From Betaproteobacteria bacterium (lineage in GTDB: Bacteria > Pseudomonadota > Gammaproteobacteria > Burkholderiales > SG8-39): DNA of 56,845 nucleotides. Under the pieces are notes generated by a model, which made no database searches, was not told the DNA's origin, and was given only the letters and a program-made list of their open reading frames with translations. The stretch spans positions 1 through 56,845 of the forward strand of contig JAJDOG010000003.1 of the NCBI GenBank assembly GCA_022340285.1, given 5' to 3'. The position numbers and the translations under genes are program-made. Below are positions 1 to 8,596 of this stretch, piece after piece. Position 1 is the first letter of the stretch. Every line of letters begins with the position of its first letter.

Positions 1-40
1 GACGTCAACGGAACGTTGTTCGTAGCATCGGGGCTCACAA

Positions 41-1129
41 GTGCGGGTGGTGGTTCTTGGGGGATCGGGTAACTTCGGGGCTCGGATTTGCCGCCAACTC
101 GGGCGCGATTCCCGAATCCAGGTAATCGCGGCGGGGCGTCATTCGATTGAAGGAACCACTACTCCGCTAGCTCGGAACGGGATCGATCTGTATACGCCCG
201 ACTTTGCTGCCGCACTCAGGGAACTGCATCCGGATTTGGTGATTCATTGCGCAGGACCGTATCAGGGACAGGATTATCGCGTCGCGCAGGCCGCCCTGGA
301 CTGCGGCGCGCACTACATTGATCTCGCGGATGGACGCGAGTTTGTCACACAGTTTTCCACGCATAACCACGCAACTGCGTCCCGTGCCGAGCGCGTGGCA
401 GTCGCGGGCGCAAGCACCCTACCAGCGCTCTCCTCTGCGGTAGTTGACTCCCTGCTCGAGCGCTTTGTCGATGTGGAGGAGATCGCCGTAGCAATAGCAC
501 CGGGACAGCACGCGCCGCGTGGCACGGCGACTATGGCCGCGGTACTCAGCTACGCCGGACGCGGCTTTCGGTGGTGGGAAGGCGGGGCATGGCGCACTGC
601 GTATGGATGGCAGGAGCTGCGGAGGGTGCGCTTCCCGTTCGGGACGCGTTGCGCAGCAGCCTGTGACGTGCCGGATCTGACGCTGTTCCCGGACCGCTAC
701 CGAGGGGTACGCACGGTTACCTTTCGGGCAGCGTTAGAGGTGCCCCTACAGCACTACGCGTTGTGGTGTATTGCTGGATTGCGCCGCATCGGTGTTCCAC
801 TCGCTGCGGAGCGCTGGGCTGGAGCTCTCAACCGTGCTGCCTGTTGGCTTGATCGCCTCGGTAGTGATCGTGGCGGCATGAGCGTAAGGCTGGTTGGTAC
901 GCATAAGTCGGGCCGCAGGTGGTCCTCGACGTGGTACTTAGTAGCAAAGGAGAACCACGGGCCGGAGATCCCGTGTATGGCGTCGGTTCTATTGACCCGC
1001 AAGCTGGTTGCGGGAGAACGGCTGCCGCATGGAGCACGGGCTTGCATGGGGATGCTGAGACTCTCGGAATTCGAGCCGGAGTTTGCGCGCTGGGATATTA
1101 GAACATCGATCGAGGAAAGCGCGGCGTGA
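41..1129 (+). CDS. Saccharopine dehydrogenase-like NAD(P)-binding protein
   Basis: The 362-residue product begins with a Rossmann dinucleotide-binding loop (GGSGNFG, residues 7-13) followed by a beta-alpha-beta layout typical of the saccharopine dehydrogenase NADP family. Members are predicted cytoplasmic oxidoreductases, and the true substrate is usually unknown; lysine metabolism should not be assumed. A GTG start at 41 is used because it precedes the Rossmann strand directly. The stop overlaps the GTG of the next gene (GTGA), implying translational coupling with the membrane protein downstream. Its composition is less GC-rich than the right half of the window and it lies just before an attC-like site, so it may belong to a two-gene integron cassette, although no attC is visible at its left end. 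Confidence 0.75.
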   Translation: MRVVVLGGSGNFGARICRQLGRDSRIQVIAAGRHSIEGTTTPLARNGIDLYTPDFAAALRELHPDLVIHCAGPYQGQDYRVAQAALDCGAHYIDLADGREFVTQFSTHNHATASRAERVAVAGASTLPALSSAVVDSLLERFVDVEEIAVAIAPGQHAPRGTATMAAVLSYAGRGFRWWEGGAWRTAYGWQELRRVRFPFGTRCAAACDVPDLTLFPDRYRGVRTVTFRAALEVPLQHYALWCIAGLRRIGVPLAAERWAGALNRAACWLDRLGSDRGGMSVRLVGTHKSGRRWSSTWYLVAKENHGPEIPCMASVLLTRKLVAGERLPHGARACMGMLRLSEFEPEFARWDIRTSIEESAA

Positions 1130-1608
1130 GTGGAGAGTACGTCCTCCTTAAATGGTTGCATATCGTATCTTCCACCGTGCTTTTCGGAACAGGGGTGGGA
1201 ATAGCGTACTTTTTCGTCCGGGCTCAGCGAACTGGCGACGTGAAGGTGATCGCGGCAGTTGCCAAGGACGTTGTTCTCGCCGATGCTGCGTTTACCGCAG
1301 CGGCCGTAGTGTTGCAGCCACTGACCGGGTTTGCCTTGGTGTGGATCAACGGTTACGCGTGGACGCAGTCGTGGATATGCGTGTCCGTGGTGCTCTATGT
1401 GTTGATCGGCTGTTGCTGGCTCCCCGTTGTCTTGTTGCAGGTCAGAATGCGGGATATGGCGGTCGTCGCGTTAGAAACAGGGTCAGCATTACCGCCGGCC
1501 TATCGAAGCCATTACCGGTGGTGGTTTGCGCTCGGTTGGCCCGCATTTCTAGGTGTCTTGGTCATCTTCTATCTGATGATCGCAAAGCCCGAGCTGTACA
1601 TCGGCTGA
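1126..1608 (+). CDS. DUF2269-like integral membrane protein
   Basis: This 160-residue protein has four hydrophobic segments (about residues 5-27, 49-73, 80-105 and 131-154) and a histidine in the first helix within KWLHIVSS, the pattern of DUF2269 membrane proteins. The function of that family is unknown. It starts with GTG overlapping the stop of the oxidoreductase upstream, so the two are probably co-translated and may work together. An attC-like site begins 28 bp after its stop, consistent with it closing an integron cassette. Confidence 0.7.
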   Translation: MSGEYVLLKWLHIVSSTVLFGTGVGIAYFFVRAQRTGDVKVIAAVAKDVVLADAAFTAAAVVLQPLTGFALVWINGYAWTQSWICVSVVLYVLIGCCWLPVVLLQVRMRDMAVVALETGSALPPAYRSHYRWWFALGWPAFLGVLVIFYLMIAKPELYIG

Positions 1609-1636
1609 TGGAAATCTCAAAGGGTCGAGGGATGAC

Positions 1637-1715
1637 GTCCAACATCGCGCTGCAGGAGACGCGCAACAGCGGCGCTGCGCTTGCTGTTGCACGCCCCTGA
1701 GCGCGGGCGTTCGGC
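1637..1715 (+). repeat. attC-like integron recombination site
   Basis: The 79-bp element starts with GTCCAAC, a perfect RYYYAAC box, and ends with GTTCGGC, one base off GTTRRRY. Its outer arms CGCGCTGCAGG and CCTGAGCGCG pair with one unpaired base, the extrahelical base expected in L''/L'. Inside is a second palindrome around AACAGCG and CGCTTGCTGTT. It sits between two same-strand genes as cassette boundaries do. Confidence 0.7.
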
Positions 1716-1730
1716 CGCAAAGGATATGCC

Positions 1731-2219
1731 ATGAGTTGGGACGTACTCACCGCGGTTACCGGGGCTTTCTCCGCAATCGCAGTCGCGGTTACAGTGGTGT
1801 ATCTGGCGATCCAAGTTCGAAGAAACACGCTTGCGACGCACTCTCAAACTTACTACCTTGCCACGGAAGCTCTAGCCGAAGTTGCAACCTTTCTCGGTTC
1901 CGACCCCCAGGTCGCGCGAATCTACCGCATCGGGTTAACGAGTCCCGGTGAGCTCAATGAAGACGAGTTCACGCAATTCGCGTTTCTGGGTATCAGCCAG
2001 TTCCGTCGATACGAGAATCTCTACTTTCAATACCGCGCGGGGTTGGTCGACGAAGACTTCTGGTCTGGTCATCGAGAGAACATTCTCTGGTACTTTCACC
2101 GGCCGGGAATGCAAGCGTGGTGGAAGGATAAGAGGCTTGCGTATAGCAAGAGCTTTCGCGAGTTTGTCGAAAGCTCACGGCCCACCGACCTGGCGTCACC
2201 AACTGATCGTCGAGTGTAG
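1731..2219 (+). CDS. Integron cassette protein with one N-terminal membrane anchor, unknown function
   Basis: The 162-residue product has a single hydrophobic N-terminal helix (about residues 5-27) ending in YLAIQVRRNT, followed by a soluble helical domain rich in aromatic residues. Proteins with this anchor followed by a Q-hR-x-N-T motif are common in environmental bacteria and have no known role. An AAGGA ribosome site lies upstream of the ATG. It is flanked on both sides by attC-like sites, so it is a complete single-gene cassette. I do not recognise a catalytic motif. Confidence 0.7.
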   Translation: MSWDVLTAVTGAFSAIAVAVTVVYLAIQVRRNTLATHSQTYYLATEALAEVATFLGSDPQVARIYRIGLTSPGELNEDEFTQFAFLGISQFRRYENLYFQYRAGLVDEDFWSGHRENILWYFHRPGMQAWWKDKRLAYSKSFREFVESSRPTDLASPTDRRV

Positions 2220-2239
2220 TCTGTGCCGATTGCTGCCGA

Positions 2240-2312
2240 ACCAACCCATGCAGCGAACCTGTTCCAGCGGGCTTCGCCCGCCTACACAGGCCGCTGATAG
2301 GCGACGTTGGGC
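2240..2312 (+). repeat. attC-like integron recombination site
   Basis: The element ends in GTTGGGC, a perfect GTTRRRY box, and begins with an imperfect CCAAC box. Arms CAGCG/CGCTG and CCTGT/ACAGG pair, and the centre holds the strong palindrome GCGGGCTTCGCCCGC. It closes the cassette that carries the gene ending at 2219. Confidence 0.65.
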
Positions 2313-2596
2313 GTCATAGCGATGCAACCCATCACGGGCACTAGCCTCAATCACCGAGGGAGACGACGTGGGTTCTGGTCCCAGATGTGGCAGCCGAAGA
2401 GCGACGGCACCATCGCCATCACCATGTGCGGGCCGAGCGTCATGACGTTGCGCTCGCCGCGGCGAGGAACGCGCGAAGCTCTTCATCGGCAATCCCCAGA
2501 CCAGCGTGTACCCGGTCGAAATCCGCCGCCAGGCCCCGGGCGGGCCGCCCGGCCGCTGACTGACCGGCCTTGCCGGTCTCCGCTAAATTATCGGTG
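2313..2596. other. Intergenic junction between cassette DNA and the GC-rich regulator block
   Basis: No convincing gene is present in this stretch. The minus strand can be read in short pieces that look faintly protein-like but in two different frames, so a decayed gene remnant is possible. GC content rises sharply along the stretch. A short palindrome (GACCGGCCTTGCCGGTC) lies at about 2563-2579, just before the regulator start. Confidence 0.4.
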
Positions 2597-4150
2597 ATGA
2601 CGGCGGACGCGACCCCGGCCGTGCAGGAGCGGAACCTCGAAGAAGTCCTCGCCCAGCAGCGCGCGACGAGCGAGATCCTGCGGCTCATCAGCCAGACGCA
2701 CGACAGCGCGCAGCCGGTCTTCGACACGATCGCGGCGGCTGCCCTGCGGCTTTGCGGCGCGACCGCCGCGAACGTCTTCACCTTCGACGGCGAGCGGCTG
2801 CACGTCGCGGCCATGGCGGTCGTGGACGAGAAGGCGGCCGAGGCGGTGCGCAGCGCCTTTCCGCGGCCACCGGACCGCGGCACGGTCGCGAGCCGGGCTA
2901 TCCTCACAGGCCGCGTGGTCTCGATCCCCGACGTCATGCAGGATCCCCACTACTCGATCGGCGAATTCGCCTCCGCGGCGGGATTTCGAAGTGCCGTGGG
3001 CATCCCGCTCGTGCACGAGGGCAAGCCGATCGGCGCGATCGCCGTAGGGCGCGCCGAACCGGGCCGGTTCCCGGAACACCAGGTCGCGCTGCTGGAGACC
3101 TTCGCAGACCAGGCGGTCATTGCCATCGAGAACGTGCGCCTGTTCATCGCGCTACGCGGCGAGATCGAGAGCCACCGCAAGTCGAAGGCCACCATCCACG
3201 TGCTGGTCGAGGACATGGCCTCGGGCCGCGACGCGATGGCCGGAGACTCGCCCGCGCTGCAACGCGTGCGCGCGCAGATCGCGCAGGTTTCCGGCACCGA
3301 CAGCACCGTGCTCATCCAGGGCGAGACTGGCACCGGCAAGGAGCTGGTCGCGCGCGCGATCCACGCCGCCAGTCGGCGCCGAGACGGGCCGCTCATCAAG
3401 CTGAACTGCGCCGCGCTGCCGCGCGAGCTGGTCGAGAGCGAGCTCTTTGGCCACGAGAAAGGGGCGTTCACGGGCGCCGCGCAGCAACGCCGCGGGCGCT
3501 TCGAGCTCGCCGACGGCGGCACGCTCTTCCTCGACGAGGTGGGCGAGTTGCCGCTCGAGGCTCAGGCGAAGCTTCTGCGCGTGCTGCAGGACGGCGAGTT
3601 CGAGCGCCTCGGCGGCGCGCACACGCTTCGCACCGACGTGCGGCTGATCGCGGCGACCAACCGCGAGCTGCACGCGGAAGTCGACGCCGGCCGGTTTCGC
3701 GCCGACCTCTACTACCGCCTCAACGTCTTTCCGATCGCGGTGCCGGCGCTGCGCGAGCGCAGGGAGGACGTGCCCGCGCTCGTGCGGCATTTCGCCACCC
3801 GGATGGCGCGCAAGCTCGGCCGCTCGCCGGAGGCGATCTCGCCGGCTTTCGTCGAGTGGGCGCGCGGCTACGACTGGCCGGGGAACATCCGCGAGCTCGA
3901 GAACCTGGTCGAGCGCGCCCTCATCATGGGCGACGGCCGGCCGCCGCCCGAAGCCCGGGGGCGCGCGCAGGCGCCGGCGTCGCAAGGAGGGGCATCGCTG
4001 GCAGACGTCGAGCGCGCGCACATCCTTCGGGTGCTGCAGGAAGCGCGCTGGAAGATCGAAGGCGAGGCGGGCGCCGCGCGCATCCTCGGCCTCAAGCCGA
4101 GCACGCTCCGCGCGCGCCTGCGAAAGCTCGGCATCCAGAAGCCGGCCTGA
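2597..4150 (+). CDS. Sigma-54-dependent transcriptional activator with N-terminal GAF domain
   Basis: The protein (518 residues from the ATG at 2597) has a short helical N-terminus, a GAF sensory domain (about 40-185), a AAA+ central domain with Walker A GETGTGKE near residue 242, the sigma-54 contact loop GAFTGA near 289 and Walker [10 protein letters not shown] near 312, and a C-terminal Fis-type helix-turn-helix (about 470-515). Such activators bind upstream of -24/-12 promoters and hydrolyse ATP to open sigma-54 RNA polymerase. The GAF domain probably senses a small molecule. It lies directly upstream of the N-acyl-D-amino-acid deacylase gene, its likely but unproven target. I found no convincing -24/-12 promoter in the gap between them. 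Confidence 0.9.
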   Translation: MTADATPAVQERNLEEVLAQQRATSEILRLISQTHDSAQPVFDTIAAAALRLCGATAANVFTFDGERLHVAAMAVVDEKAAEAVRSAFPRPPDRGTVASRAILTGRVVSIPDVMQDPHYSIGEFASAAGFRSAVGIPLVHEGKPIGAIAVGRAEPGRFPEHQVALLETFADQAVIAIENVRLFIALRGEIESHRKSKATIHVLVEDMASGRDAMAGDSPALQRVRAQIAQVSGTDSTVLIQGETGTGKELVARAIHAASRRRDGPLIKLNCAALPRELVESELFGHEKGAFTGAAQQRRGRFELADGGTLFLDEVGELPLEAQAKLLRVLQDGEFERLGGAHTLRTDVRLIAATNRELHAEVDAGRFRADLYYRLNVFPIAVPALRERREDVPALVRHFATRMARKLGRSPEAISPAFVEWARGYDWPGNIRELENLVERALIMGDGRPPPEARGRAQAPASQGGASLADVERAHILRVLQEARWKIEGEAGAARILGLKPSTLRARLRKLGIQKPA

Positions 4151-4320
4151 GCCGCAACCTATCGCGGGTTCCGCAACATTTGGCGGGCATCCGCGTGGCG
4201 TTTTCTGCTTCAACGCACTGAAATGAAAGGGTTTTCATGGCGTCTGCACCCCTGGCACGGGACGTGCGCCGGAACTCCTCCGAGCGGGCCGCCGTGGCCC
4301 GAACGACCAAGGAGGACGCC

Positions 4321-6084
4321 ATGAAGAATGAAGCCGATCTGGTGATCAGAAACGGGCTCGTCTACGACGGCACCGGCGCGGAGCCGTTCGAGGCCGACGT
4401 CGCGGTGAGCGCAGGGCGCATCACGGCGCTCGGCAAGGTCTCGGCGCGCGGCCGCGAGGAGATCGACGCGAGGGGCCTCGCCGTCACGCCGGGGTTCGTG
4501 GACATCCACACCCACTACGACGGCCAGGTCACCTGGGAGAACCGCCTGGTGCCCTCGTCCTCGCACGGCGTGACAACCGTCGTGATGGGCAACTGCGGCG
4601 TGGGGTTCGCGCCGTGCCGCCCCGAGCAGCGCGACACGCTCGTCCGGCTGATGGAGGGCGTGGAGGACATACCGCACCCGGTGCTCGTCGAAGGCGTTCC
4701 CTGGTGCTGGGAGACGTTTCCCCAGTACCTGCAATACCTCGCGCAGCGGCGCTACGACATGGACATCTGTGGCTACGTGCCGCACGCGGCGTTGCGGGTC
4801 TACGCGATGGGCGAGCGCGGCGCGAGCGGCGCGCCGGCGAGCGCCGCCGATCGCGCGGAAATGGCGCGGCTGGTGCGCGACGCGGTGGCCGCTGGCGCGA
4901 TGGGCTTCTCGACCTCGAGGACGTTCTTCCACCGCTCGAGCGACGGCCAATCGACGCCGACCTTCCGCGCGGCGGAAGAGGAGCTCTCGGCGATGGCGCT
5001 CGCGCTGAAGGACGCCGGCCGAGGCGCAATGCAGATGATCATCGATTTCGACGAGGGCGCCGAGGAGGCGTTCGGCTCCATGCGACGCCTGGTGGAGCGC
5101 TCCGGACGACCGCTGTCGTTTTCGCTCATGGAAGGCGACACGGGGCCGCTCTCGCCGCGCTGGCCCGAGATCCTGGAGTGGATCGCGCGTGCGAACGCCG
5201 ACAGCCTGCCGATCAAGGGGCAGGTGGCTGGGCGCGCGGTCGGCATGCTCTACGGCCACGAGCTGACGCTCAACCCGTTCTACACGACGCAGACCTATCG
5301 TGAGCTCGCCGGGCTGCCGCTCGCCGAGCGCGCGGCGCAGCTGCGCCGGCCCGAGATCCGTGCGCGCATGCTCGCCGAGCCGATCGACCGCGACCCCGCG
5401 AACGTCCTCGGCCGCATGGTCCGCGACTACGAGCACATGTTCGTGCTCGGCGATCCGCCGGACTACGAGCCCCTGCCGGAGGCCAGCATCGCGGCGCAGG
5501 CGCGCCGGCGCGGCGTTTCGCCGGACGCGCTCGCCTACGACCTGATGCTGGAGCGCGACGGGCGCGCAACGCTCTACTACACGCTGGCGAACTACGCGCA
5601 CGGATCGCTCGACGCCTGCCTCGCGATGATGCGGCACTCGGGCACCGTGCTTGGCTTGGGCGACGGCGGCGCGCACTGCGGCACGATCTGCGACGGCAGC
5701 CTGCCGACTTTCATGCTGACGCACTGGGGGCGCGATCGCTCGCGGGGCGAGCGCTTGCCCCTACCGTGGATCGTGAAGGCGCTGACGCGGGAGCCCGCCC
5801 TGGCCGTTGGGCTCGCCGATCGCGGACTCATCGCGCCCGGCTGCAAGGCCGATCTGAACGTCCTCCATTTCGACCGGCTGCGCCTCATGGCGCCGGAAGT
5901 GACGTACGATCTGCCGGCCGGGGGCCGGCGGCTGGTGCAGCGCTCTGGGGGGTACCGCGCCACCGTGGTGAGCGGGGTCGTCGCCTATCGGGACGGGGAG
6001 GCTACGGGCAGCCTTCCCGGGAGGCTGGTGCGCGGTCCGCAACTCGAGAGGAGGAGATGGAATTCATATATCGCACCGAGATGA
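4321..6084 (+). CDS. N-acyl-D-amino-acid deacylase family amidohydrolase
   Basis: The 587-residue product belongs to the amidohydrolase superfamily, D-aminoacylase branch. It has the metal-binding HTHYDGQ motif near residue 63, NCGVGFAPC near residue 92, and a C-terminal [14 protein letters not shown] segment carrying a catalytic aspartate. Family members hydrolyse N-acyl-D-amino acids or related amides in the cytoplasm; the exact substrate cannot be read from sequence. The ATG at 4321 is preferred over an in-frame ATG at 4237 because AAGGAGGA lies just upstream and homology begins there. Codon use is strongly GC-biased, unlike the flanking cassettes, and the preceding gene encodes a plausible sigma-54 activator for it. 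Confidence 0.88.
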   Translation: MKNEADLVIRNGLVYDGTGAEPFEADVAVSAGRITALGKVSARGREEIDARGLAVTPGFVDIHTHYDGQVTWENRLVPSSSHGVTTVVMGNCGVGFAPCRPEQRDTLVRLMEGVEDIPHPVLVEGVPWCWETFPQYLQYLAQRRYDMDICGYVPHAALRVYAMGERGASGAPASAADRAEMARLVRDAVAAGAMGFSTSRTFFHRSSDGQSTPTFRAAEEELSAMALALKDAGRGAMQMIIDFDEGAEEAFGSMRRLVERSGRPLSFSLMEGDTGPLSPRWPEILEWIARANADSLPIKGQVAGRAVGMLYGHELTLNPFYTTQTYRELAGLPLAERAAQLRRPEIRARMLAEPIDRDPANVLGRMVRDYEHMFVLGDPPDYEPLPEASIAAQARRRGVSPDALAYDLMLERDGRATLYYTLANYAHGSLDACLAMMRHSGTVLGLGDGGAHCGTICDGSLPTFMLTHWGRDRSRGERLPLPWIVKALTREPALAVGLADRGLIAPGCKADLNVLHFDRLRLMAPEVTYDLPAGGRRLVQRSGGYRATVVSGVVAYRDGEATGSLPGRLVRGPQLERRRWNSYIAPR

Positions 6085-6132
6085 TCACCGGCGCTCGCGA
6101 TCCGGTTTCCTTCCCCCGCCCCGCCTGCGCTC

Positions 6133-6372
6133 ATGCATCGGGTGCTCAACTTCGTTGAAGACGTCGACCGTGAGCTCGAGGCCGCGAACATTGGCTCCCT
6201 CGAGGGCGACATGGATCACTATGCGTCAGGCCGCTTTGTTGTCCGCGTATCTTCGTCGCGCTACCTCAGCCAGGTGACGTCGCTGCTGTCGAAGCTTCTG
6301 GGCCAACACAATCTCCGAAACGAAGCAGCAGTCGCACGCGCAGACAGCGCCAAAGAAGGAGGTGCCCCGTGA
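6133..6372 (+). CDS. Small cassette protein, unknown function
   Basis: A 79-residue acidic-to-mixed soluble protein with no recognisable domain; predicted helices at both ends flank a short beta-rich middle (GRFVVRVSSSRYL). It precedes a clear attC-like site by 31 bp and follows the deacylase by 48 bp, so it is probably the first cassette gene of the second array block. The assigned start has only a weak ribosome site, so its existence rests on context and length. Confidence 0.5.
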   Translation: MHRVLNFVEDVDRELEAANIGSLEGDMDHYASGRFVVRVSSSRYLSQVTSLLSKLLGQHNLRNEAAVARADSAKEGGAP

Positions 6373-6403
6373 AGCACAACGCGTTAGCACGTCGCCAGCT
6401 GCC

Positions 6404-6505
6404 GCCCAACCACGCGCTCAAGCCGACTGCCGCAAGCGGGCTTCGCGCGCTCGCGGTGCCCTCGTCGCTGCGTGCCTCGACGGCAGCTCAGCGCGAGCGT
6501 TAGGT
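6404..6505 (+). repeat. attC integron recombination site
   Basis: The 102-bp site runs from GCCCAAC (perfect RYYYAAC) to GTTAGGT (perfect GTTRRRY). The inner arms GACTGCCG and CGGCAGCTC pair, enclosing a long variable centre. It closely resembles the site at 8162-8262. Confidence 0.8.
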
Positions 6506-6518
6506 CTTTCTTCTCCGA

Positions 6519-7007
6519 ATGACCGCGCGTTCCCTGCCATCGCAATTCGTTGGCTTCCTCGGGTGGCTCTTGGCTGCGTTCGCCGCAGGTGCGGTGGGGG
6601 CCGTTGCCTCCGTTGATGCGGCATCGTTCTATGCGCAGTTAAGCAAGCCGTCCTGGGCGCCGCCTGCTTGGGTGTTCGGTCCCGTGTGGTCGGCGCTTTA
6701 TGCGCTTATGGGGGTTGCCGCGTGGCTTGTGTGGCGGTCGCCCGGTGCCAAGGGGGTGGCGCTGGGTTTGTTTGGTGTGCAGCTCGCGGCCAATGCGCTA
6801 TGGTCATGGTTGTTTTTTGCCTGGCATCGGGGCGCGATGGCTGCAGTGGAAGTCCTGGTCCTACTGGCCCTCATCGTGACCACGGTAGCGGCCTTTTCGC
6901 GTATCAGTCACTTGTCGGCGCTGCTGTTGGTGCCATACCTCTTGTGGGTAAGCTTTGCTTCGGTGCTTACTTGGGCGGTATGGCGAAGCAACCCCGGTCT
7001 CCTGTAG
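6519..7007 (+). CDS. tspO: TspO/MBR family membrane protein (integron cassette)
   Basis: The 162-residue protein has five hydrophobic helices and the TspO signature around residues 43-57 (KPSWAPPAWVFGPVW), plus the ANALWSWLFF motif in the third helix. TspO proteins sit in the membrane and bind tetrapyrroles and cholesterol-like ligands; in bacteria they are linked to oxygen, light and stress responses. The ATG follows the attC site at 6404-6505 by 13 bp and another attC begins 19 bp after the stop, so the gene is an integron cassette. That is an unusual setting for this family. The full family length and motifs are present, so it should be functional if expressed. Confidence 0.88.
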   Translation: MTARSLPSQFVGFLGWLLAAFAAGAVGAVASVDAASFYAQLSKPSWAPPAWVFGPVWSALYALMGVAAWLVWRSPGAKGVALGLFGVQLAANALWSWLFFAWHRGAMAAVEVLVLLALIVTTVAAFSRISHLSALLLVPYLLWVSFASVLTWAVWRSNPGLL

Positions 7008-7026
7008 TGCGCGCTTTGGCCGCCAG

Positions 7027-7104
7027 ATCTAACCCCTCGTTCGAGCAGACGCCTTACAGCGGGCTTCGCATGCTTCTAGGCGCAGCTCAACTCGAACGTT
7101 AGGC
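7027..7104 (+). repeat. attC integron recombination site
   Basis: The 78-bp site runs from ATCTAAC to GTTAGGC, both perfect matches to the R''/R' consensus. Arms CGTTCGAG and CTCGAACG pair perfectly, and GCCT/AGGC closes the inner stem. It is the cleanest attC in the window. Confidence 0.82.
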
Positions 7105-7145
7105 TGCATCGGCACAGGGACGCTACCTTTCGAAACGGAGGATCT

Positions 7146-7190
7146 ATGCTCACCGAAATAACGGCTGCGATCCGACGAACTGTAGTGTAG
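7146..7190 (+). CDS. Possible 14-residue cassette micropeptide
   Basis: A 14-codon open frame (MLTEITAAIRRTVV) follows a strong GGAGGA ribosome site at 7137-7142, three bases before the ATG. It is the only candidate gene in a tiny cassette of about 166 bp between two attC-like sites. The peptide may be real, or the cassette may simply be non-coding or regulatory, as very short cassettes often are. Confidence 0.3.
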   Translation: MLTEITAAIRRTVV

Positions 7191-7225
7191 AGCGCGCTCA
7201 ATGAGTCGCGCGCGCCCGAAATGCA

Positions 7226-7270
7226 GCCTAACCGTGGGTTGCAGCGGGCCGCTGAACTGAGTCGTTGTGC
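7226..7270 (+). repeat. Degenerate short attC-like site
   Basis: It begins with GCCTAAC, a perfect RYYYAAC box, and could end at GTTGTGC, one base off the R' consensus. At 45 bp it is shorter than known functional sites, so it is probably decayed or internally deleted. Confidence 0.35.
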
Positions 7271-7278
7271 GCCAGCCC

Positions 7279-7638
7279 ATGAGGCGCCGGAATGTCGTAC
7301 TAATCGCGCTTGGCGTTCTAGTCTTCATTGCCGGGTCGAGCGTCACGGCGTTCTTCGCCCACCGCACCTTCTCGACCACCGGCCAGCGGGCGGTCGCGGC
7401 GATGAACGACGAGGAGCGAACCGCTCTAACACTCCTATCGTCGATCAATCGGACAATGAGCGCGGACCAGGTCTATGAAAGACTCGGCCCACCGTCGGAG
7501 GATTTGTACCTCTTGGCCAAATGGAACAGCTTCGGTGGTTCACCGTTGAGTCAGGCGCGGGTGTACTTTGTTGATGAGCATCCACGCAAGATCCGATGGA
7601 TGAAACTCGGGTTCTTCGTTTACGAGAGAAACCTATGA
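7279..7638 (+). CDS. Membrane-anchored cassette protein with BamE/SmpA-like tail, unknown function
   Basis: The 119-residue product (ATG at 7279; a GTG at 7267 lies inside the attC-like site and is less likely) has one N-terminal transmembrane anchor (about residues 5-27) and a periplasmic domain. Its segment TMSADQVYERLGPPSED is the pattern seen in small BamE/SmpA-like domains, where a helix with a conserved LG-P turn precedes beta strands. The resemblance is weak and no lipobox is present. It is enclosed by attC-like sites and is therefore a cassette gene. Confidence 0.55.
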   Translation: MRRRNVVLIALGVLVFIAGSSVTAFFAHRTFSTTGQRAVAAMNDEERTALTLLSSINRTMSADQVYERLGPPSEDLYLLAKWNSFGGSPLSQARVYFVDEHPRKIRWMKLGFFVYERNL

Positions 7639-7639
7639 C

Positions 7640-7735
7640 GCCTAACCCCGGGTTCGGGCGGACCGCTCGCCAGCGGGGCTGGCGGGTCCCCTCGCGGCTT
7701 CGCCGCTCGGCGGCCGCTCAACGTGAACGTTGGGC
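7640..7735 (+). repeat. attC integron recombination site
   Basis: The 96-bp site runs from GCCTAAC to GTTGGGC, both perfect R''/R' matches, overlapping the preceding stop region. The centre contains the palindromes CGCCAGCGGGGCTGGCG and GCGGCTTCGCCGC. Confidence 0.78.
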
Positions 7736-7750
7736 CCCGCAGCGCCGAGG

Positions 7751-8149
7751 ATGAGGATGCCGATGTGGAAGTACGTTATCGCGTGGGCGCCGATGGTCGT
7801 GATCGCTGTTGCAAACGCCGCCGTTCGGGAGTGGTGGTACGCAAAGCGTGTCACCGAACTCCGCGCGCATCAGATTTCTACGGCATCGGCCCTCGTACTG
7901 CTGGGCGCATACATCTGGGTAATTATCCGTCTCTGGCCGCCCGAGTCGCCAAAAGAAGCACTCGCGGTGGGGCTGATGTGGCTGGTTCTGACGGTTGCGT
8001 TCGAATTTCTGTTCGGCCACTATGGCGCCCGTCACTCTTGGAGTCGGTTGCTCCATGACTACAACATTCTTGCCGGCCGAGTCTGGGCGCTCGTTCTTCT
8101 CTGGGTTGCAATCGCTCCCTATGTGTTCCTTCGGTTGCAGCGGCAGTGA
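7751..8149 (+). CDS. Four-helix membrane protein of an integron cassette, unknown function
   Basis: The product (132 residues from the ATG at 7751) consists almost entirely of four hydrophobic helices with short loops; a conserved-looking loop FGHYGARHSWSRLLHDYN joins helices 3 and 4. Three in-frame ATGs (7751, 7757, 7763) follow GA-rich sequence, so the exact start is uncertain; the upstream TTG at 7730 lies inside the attC site and is rejected. Small tetraspan proteins of this type are common in cassette arrays and uncharacterised. Confidence 0.65.
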   Translation: MRMPMWKYVIAWAPMVVIAVANAAVREWWYAKRVTELRAHQISTASALVLLGAYIWVIIRLWPPESPKEALAVGLMWLVLTVAFEFLFGHYGARHSWSRLLHDYNILAGRVWALVLLWVAIAPYVFLRLQRQ

Positions 8150-8161
8150 TCCGCACGCGTG

Positions 8162-8262
8162 GCCCAACCACGCACTCGAGCAGACCGCCGCCAGCGCGCT
8201 TCGCTTGCTGGCGGTGCCCTCGTCGCCGCGCTCCTCGGCGCGGCTCAGCGCGAGCGTTAGAT
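8162..8262 (+). repeat. attC integron recombination site
   Basis: The 101-bp site runs from GCCCAAC to GTTAGAT, both perfect R''/R' boxes. The inner stem GACCGCCGCCAGC/GCTGGCGG is strong. It is the closest relative of the site at 6404-6505. Confidence 0.8.
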
Positions 8263-8275
8263 AGGCCTAATTTCT

Positions 8276-8530
8276 ATGAGCGAGCTGCGTGACCGTCGGA
8301 AGGGGCCTTTGGCCTATATCGCTGACTCTAGCTTTCGATACACCGTCTTTGGACTGTCCGCGTACCTCGTCTATTTTGTAGCGACAGAGCGCGAGAAGAT
8401 GCAATTGCGTGAAGGGATATTGCATTTCTGTATCGTAATTTGTATCTGCCTCGCTGTTGGGCTCGTGATCAGCACCTTGACGTGGTGGTTCATGCGGGGA
8501 AAGGATGATGACGATGGTCGGGCTACCTAG
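8276..8530 (+). CDS. Small two-helix membrane protein of an integron cassette
   Basis: An 84-residue protein with two transmembrane helices (about residues 22-38 and 48-71) and a charged C-terminus (GKDDDDG). No family is recognised. The ATG lies 13 bp after the attC site at 8162-8262 and a short attC-like site follows the stop, so it is a cassette gene. Confidence 0.6.
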   Translation: MSELRDRRKGPLAYIADSSFRYTVFGLSAYLVYFVATEREKMQLREGILHFCIVICICLAVGLVISTLTWWFMRGKDDDDGRAT

Positions 8531-8548
8531 CAAAGTGCTGCAGCTGAC

Positions 8549-8596
8549 GGCCAACCCGCTACGCGGCTTGTCCGCAGCTGAGCTTGGTCGTTAGGA
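8549..8596 (+). repeat. Degenerate short attC-like site
   Basis: It reads from GGCCAAC (one mismatch to RYYYAAC) to GTTAGGA (one mismatch to GTTRRRY), only 48 bp. Position after a cassette gene supports it, but pairing of the arms is poor, so it is probably decayed. Confidence 0.35.

Noticed and set aside
2440-2937. Minus-strand frame whose C-terminus looks faintly like a real protein
   Set aside because: It overlaps the sigma-54 activator, whose reading is far stronger; any remnant would be confined to 2440-2590 and could not be identified.
4151-4320. Sigma-54 promoter search upstream of the deacylase
   Set aside because: TGGC-like pieces are present, but the GG-to-GC spacing is wrong (8 or 9 bases, not 10), so no -24/-12 promoter can be claimed.
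4210-5724. Long minus-strand open frame of 504 codons
   Set aside because: It is antisense to the deacylase gene, has Arg/Ala/His-biased composition typical of GC-rich shadow frames and shows no domain.
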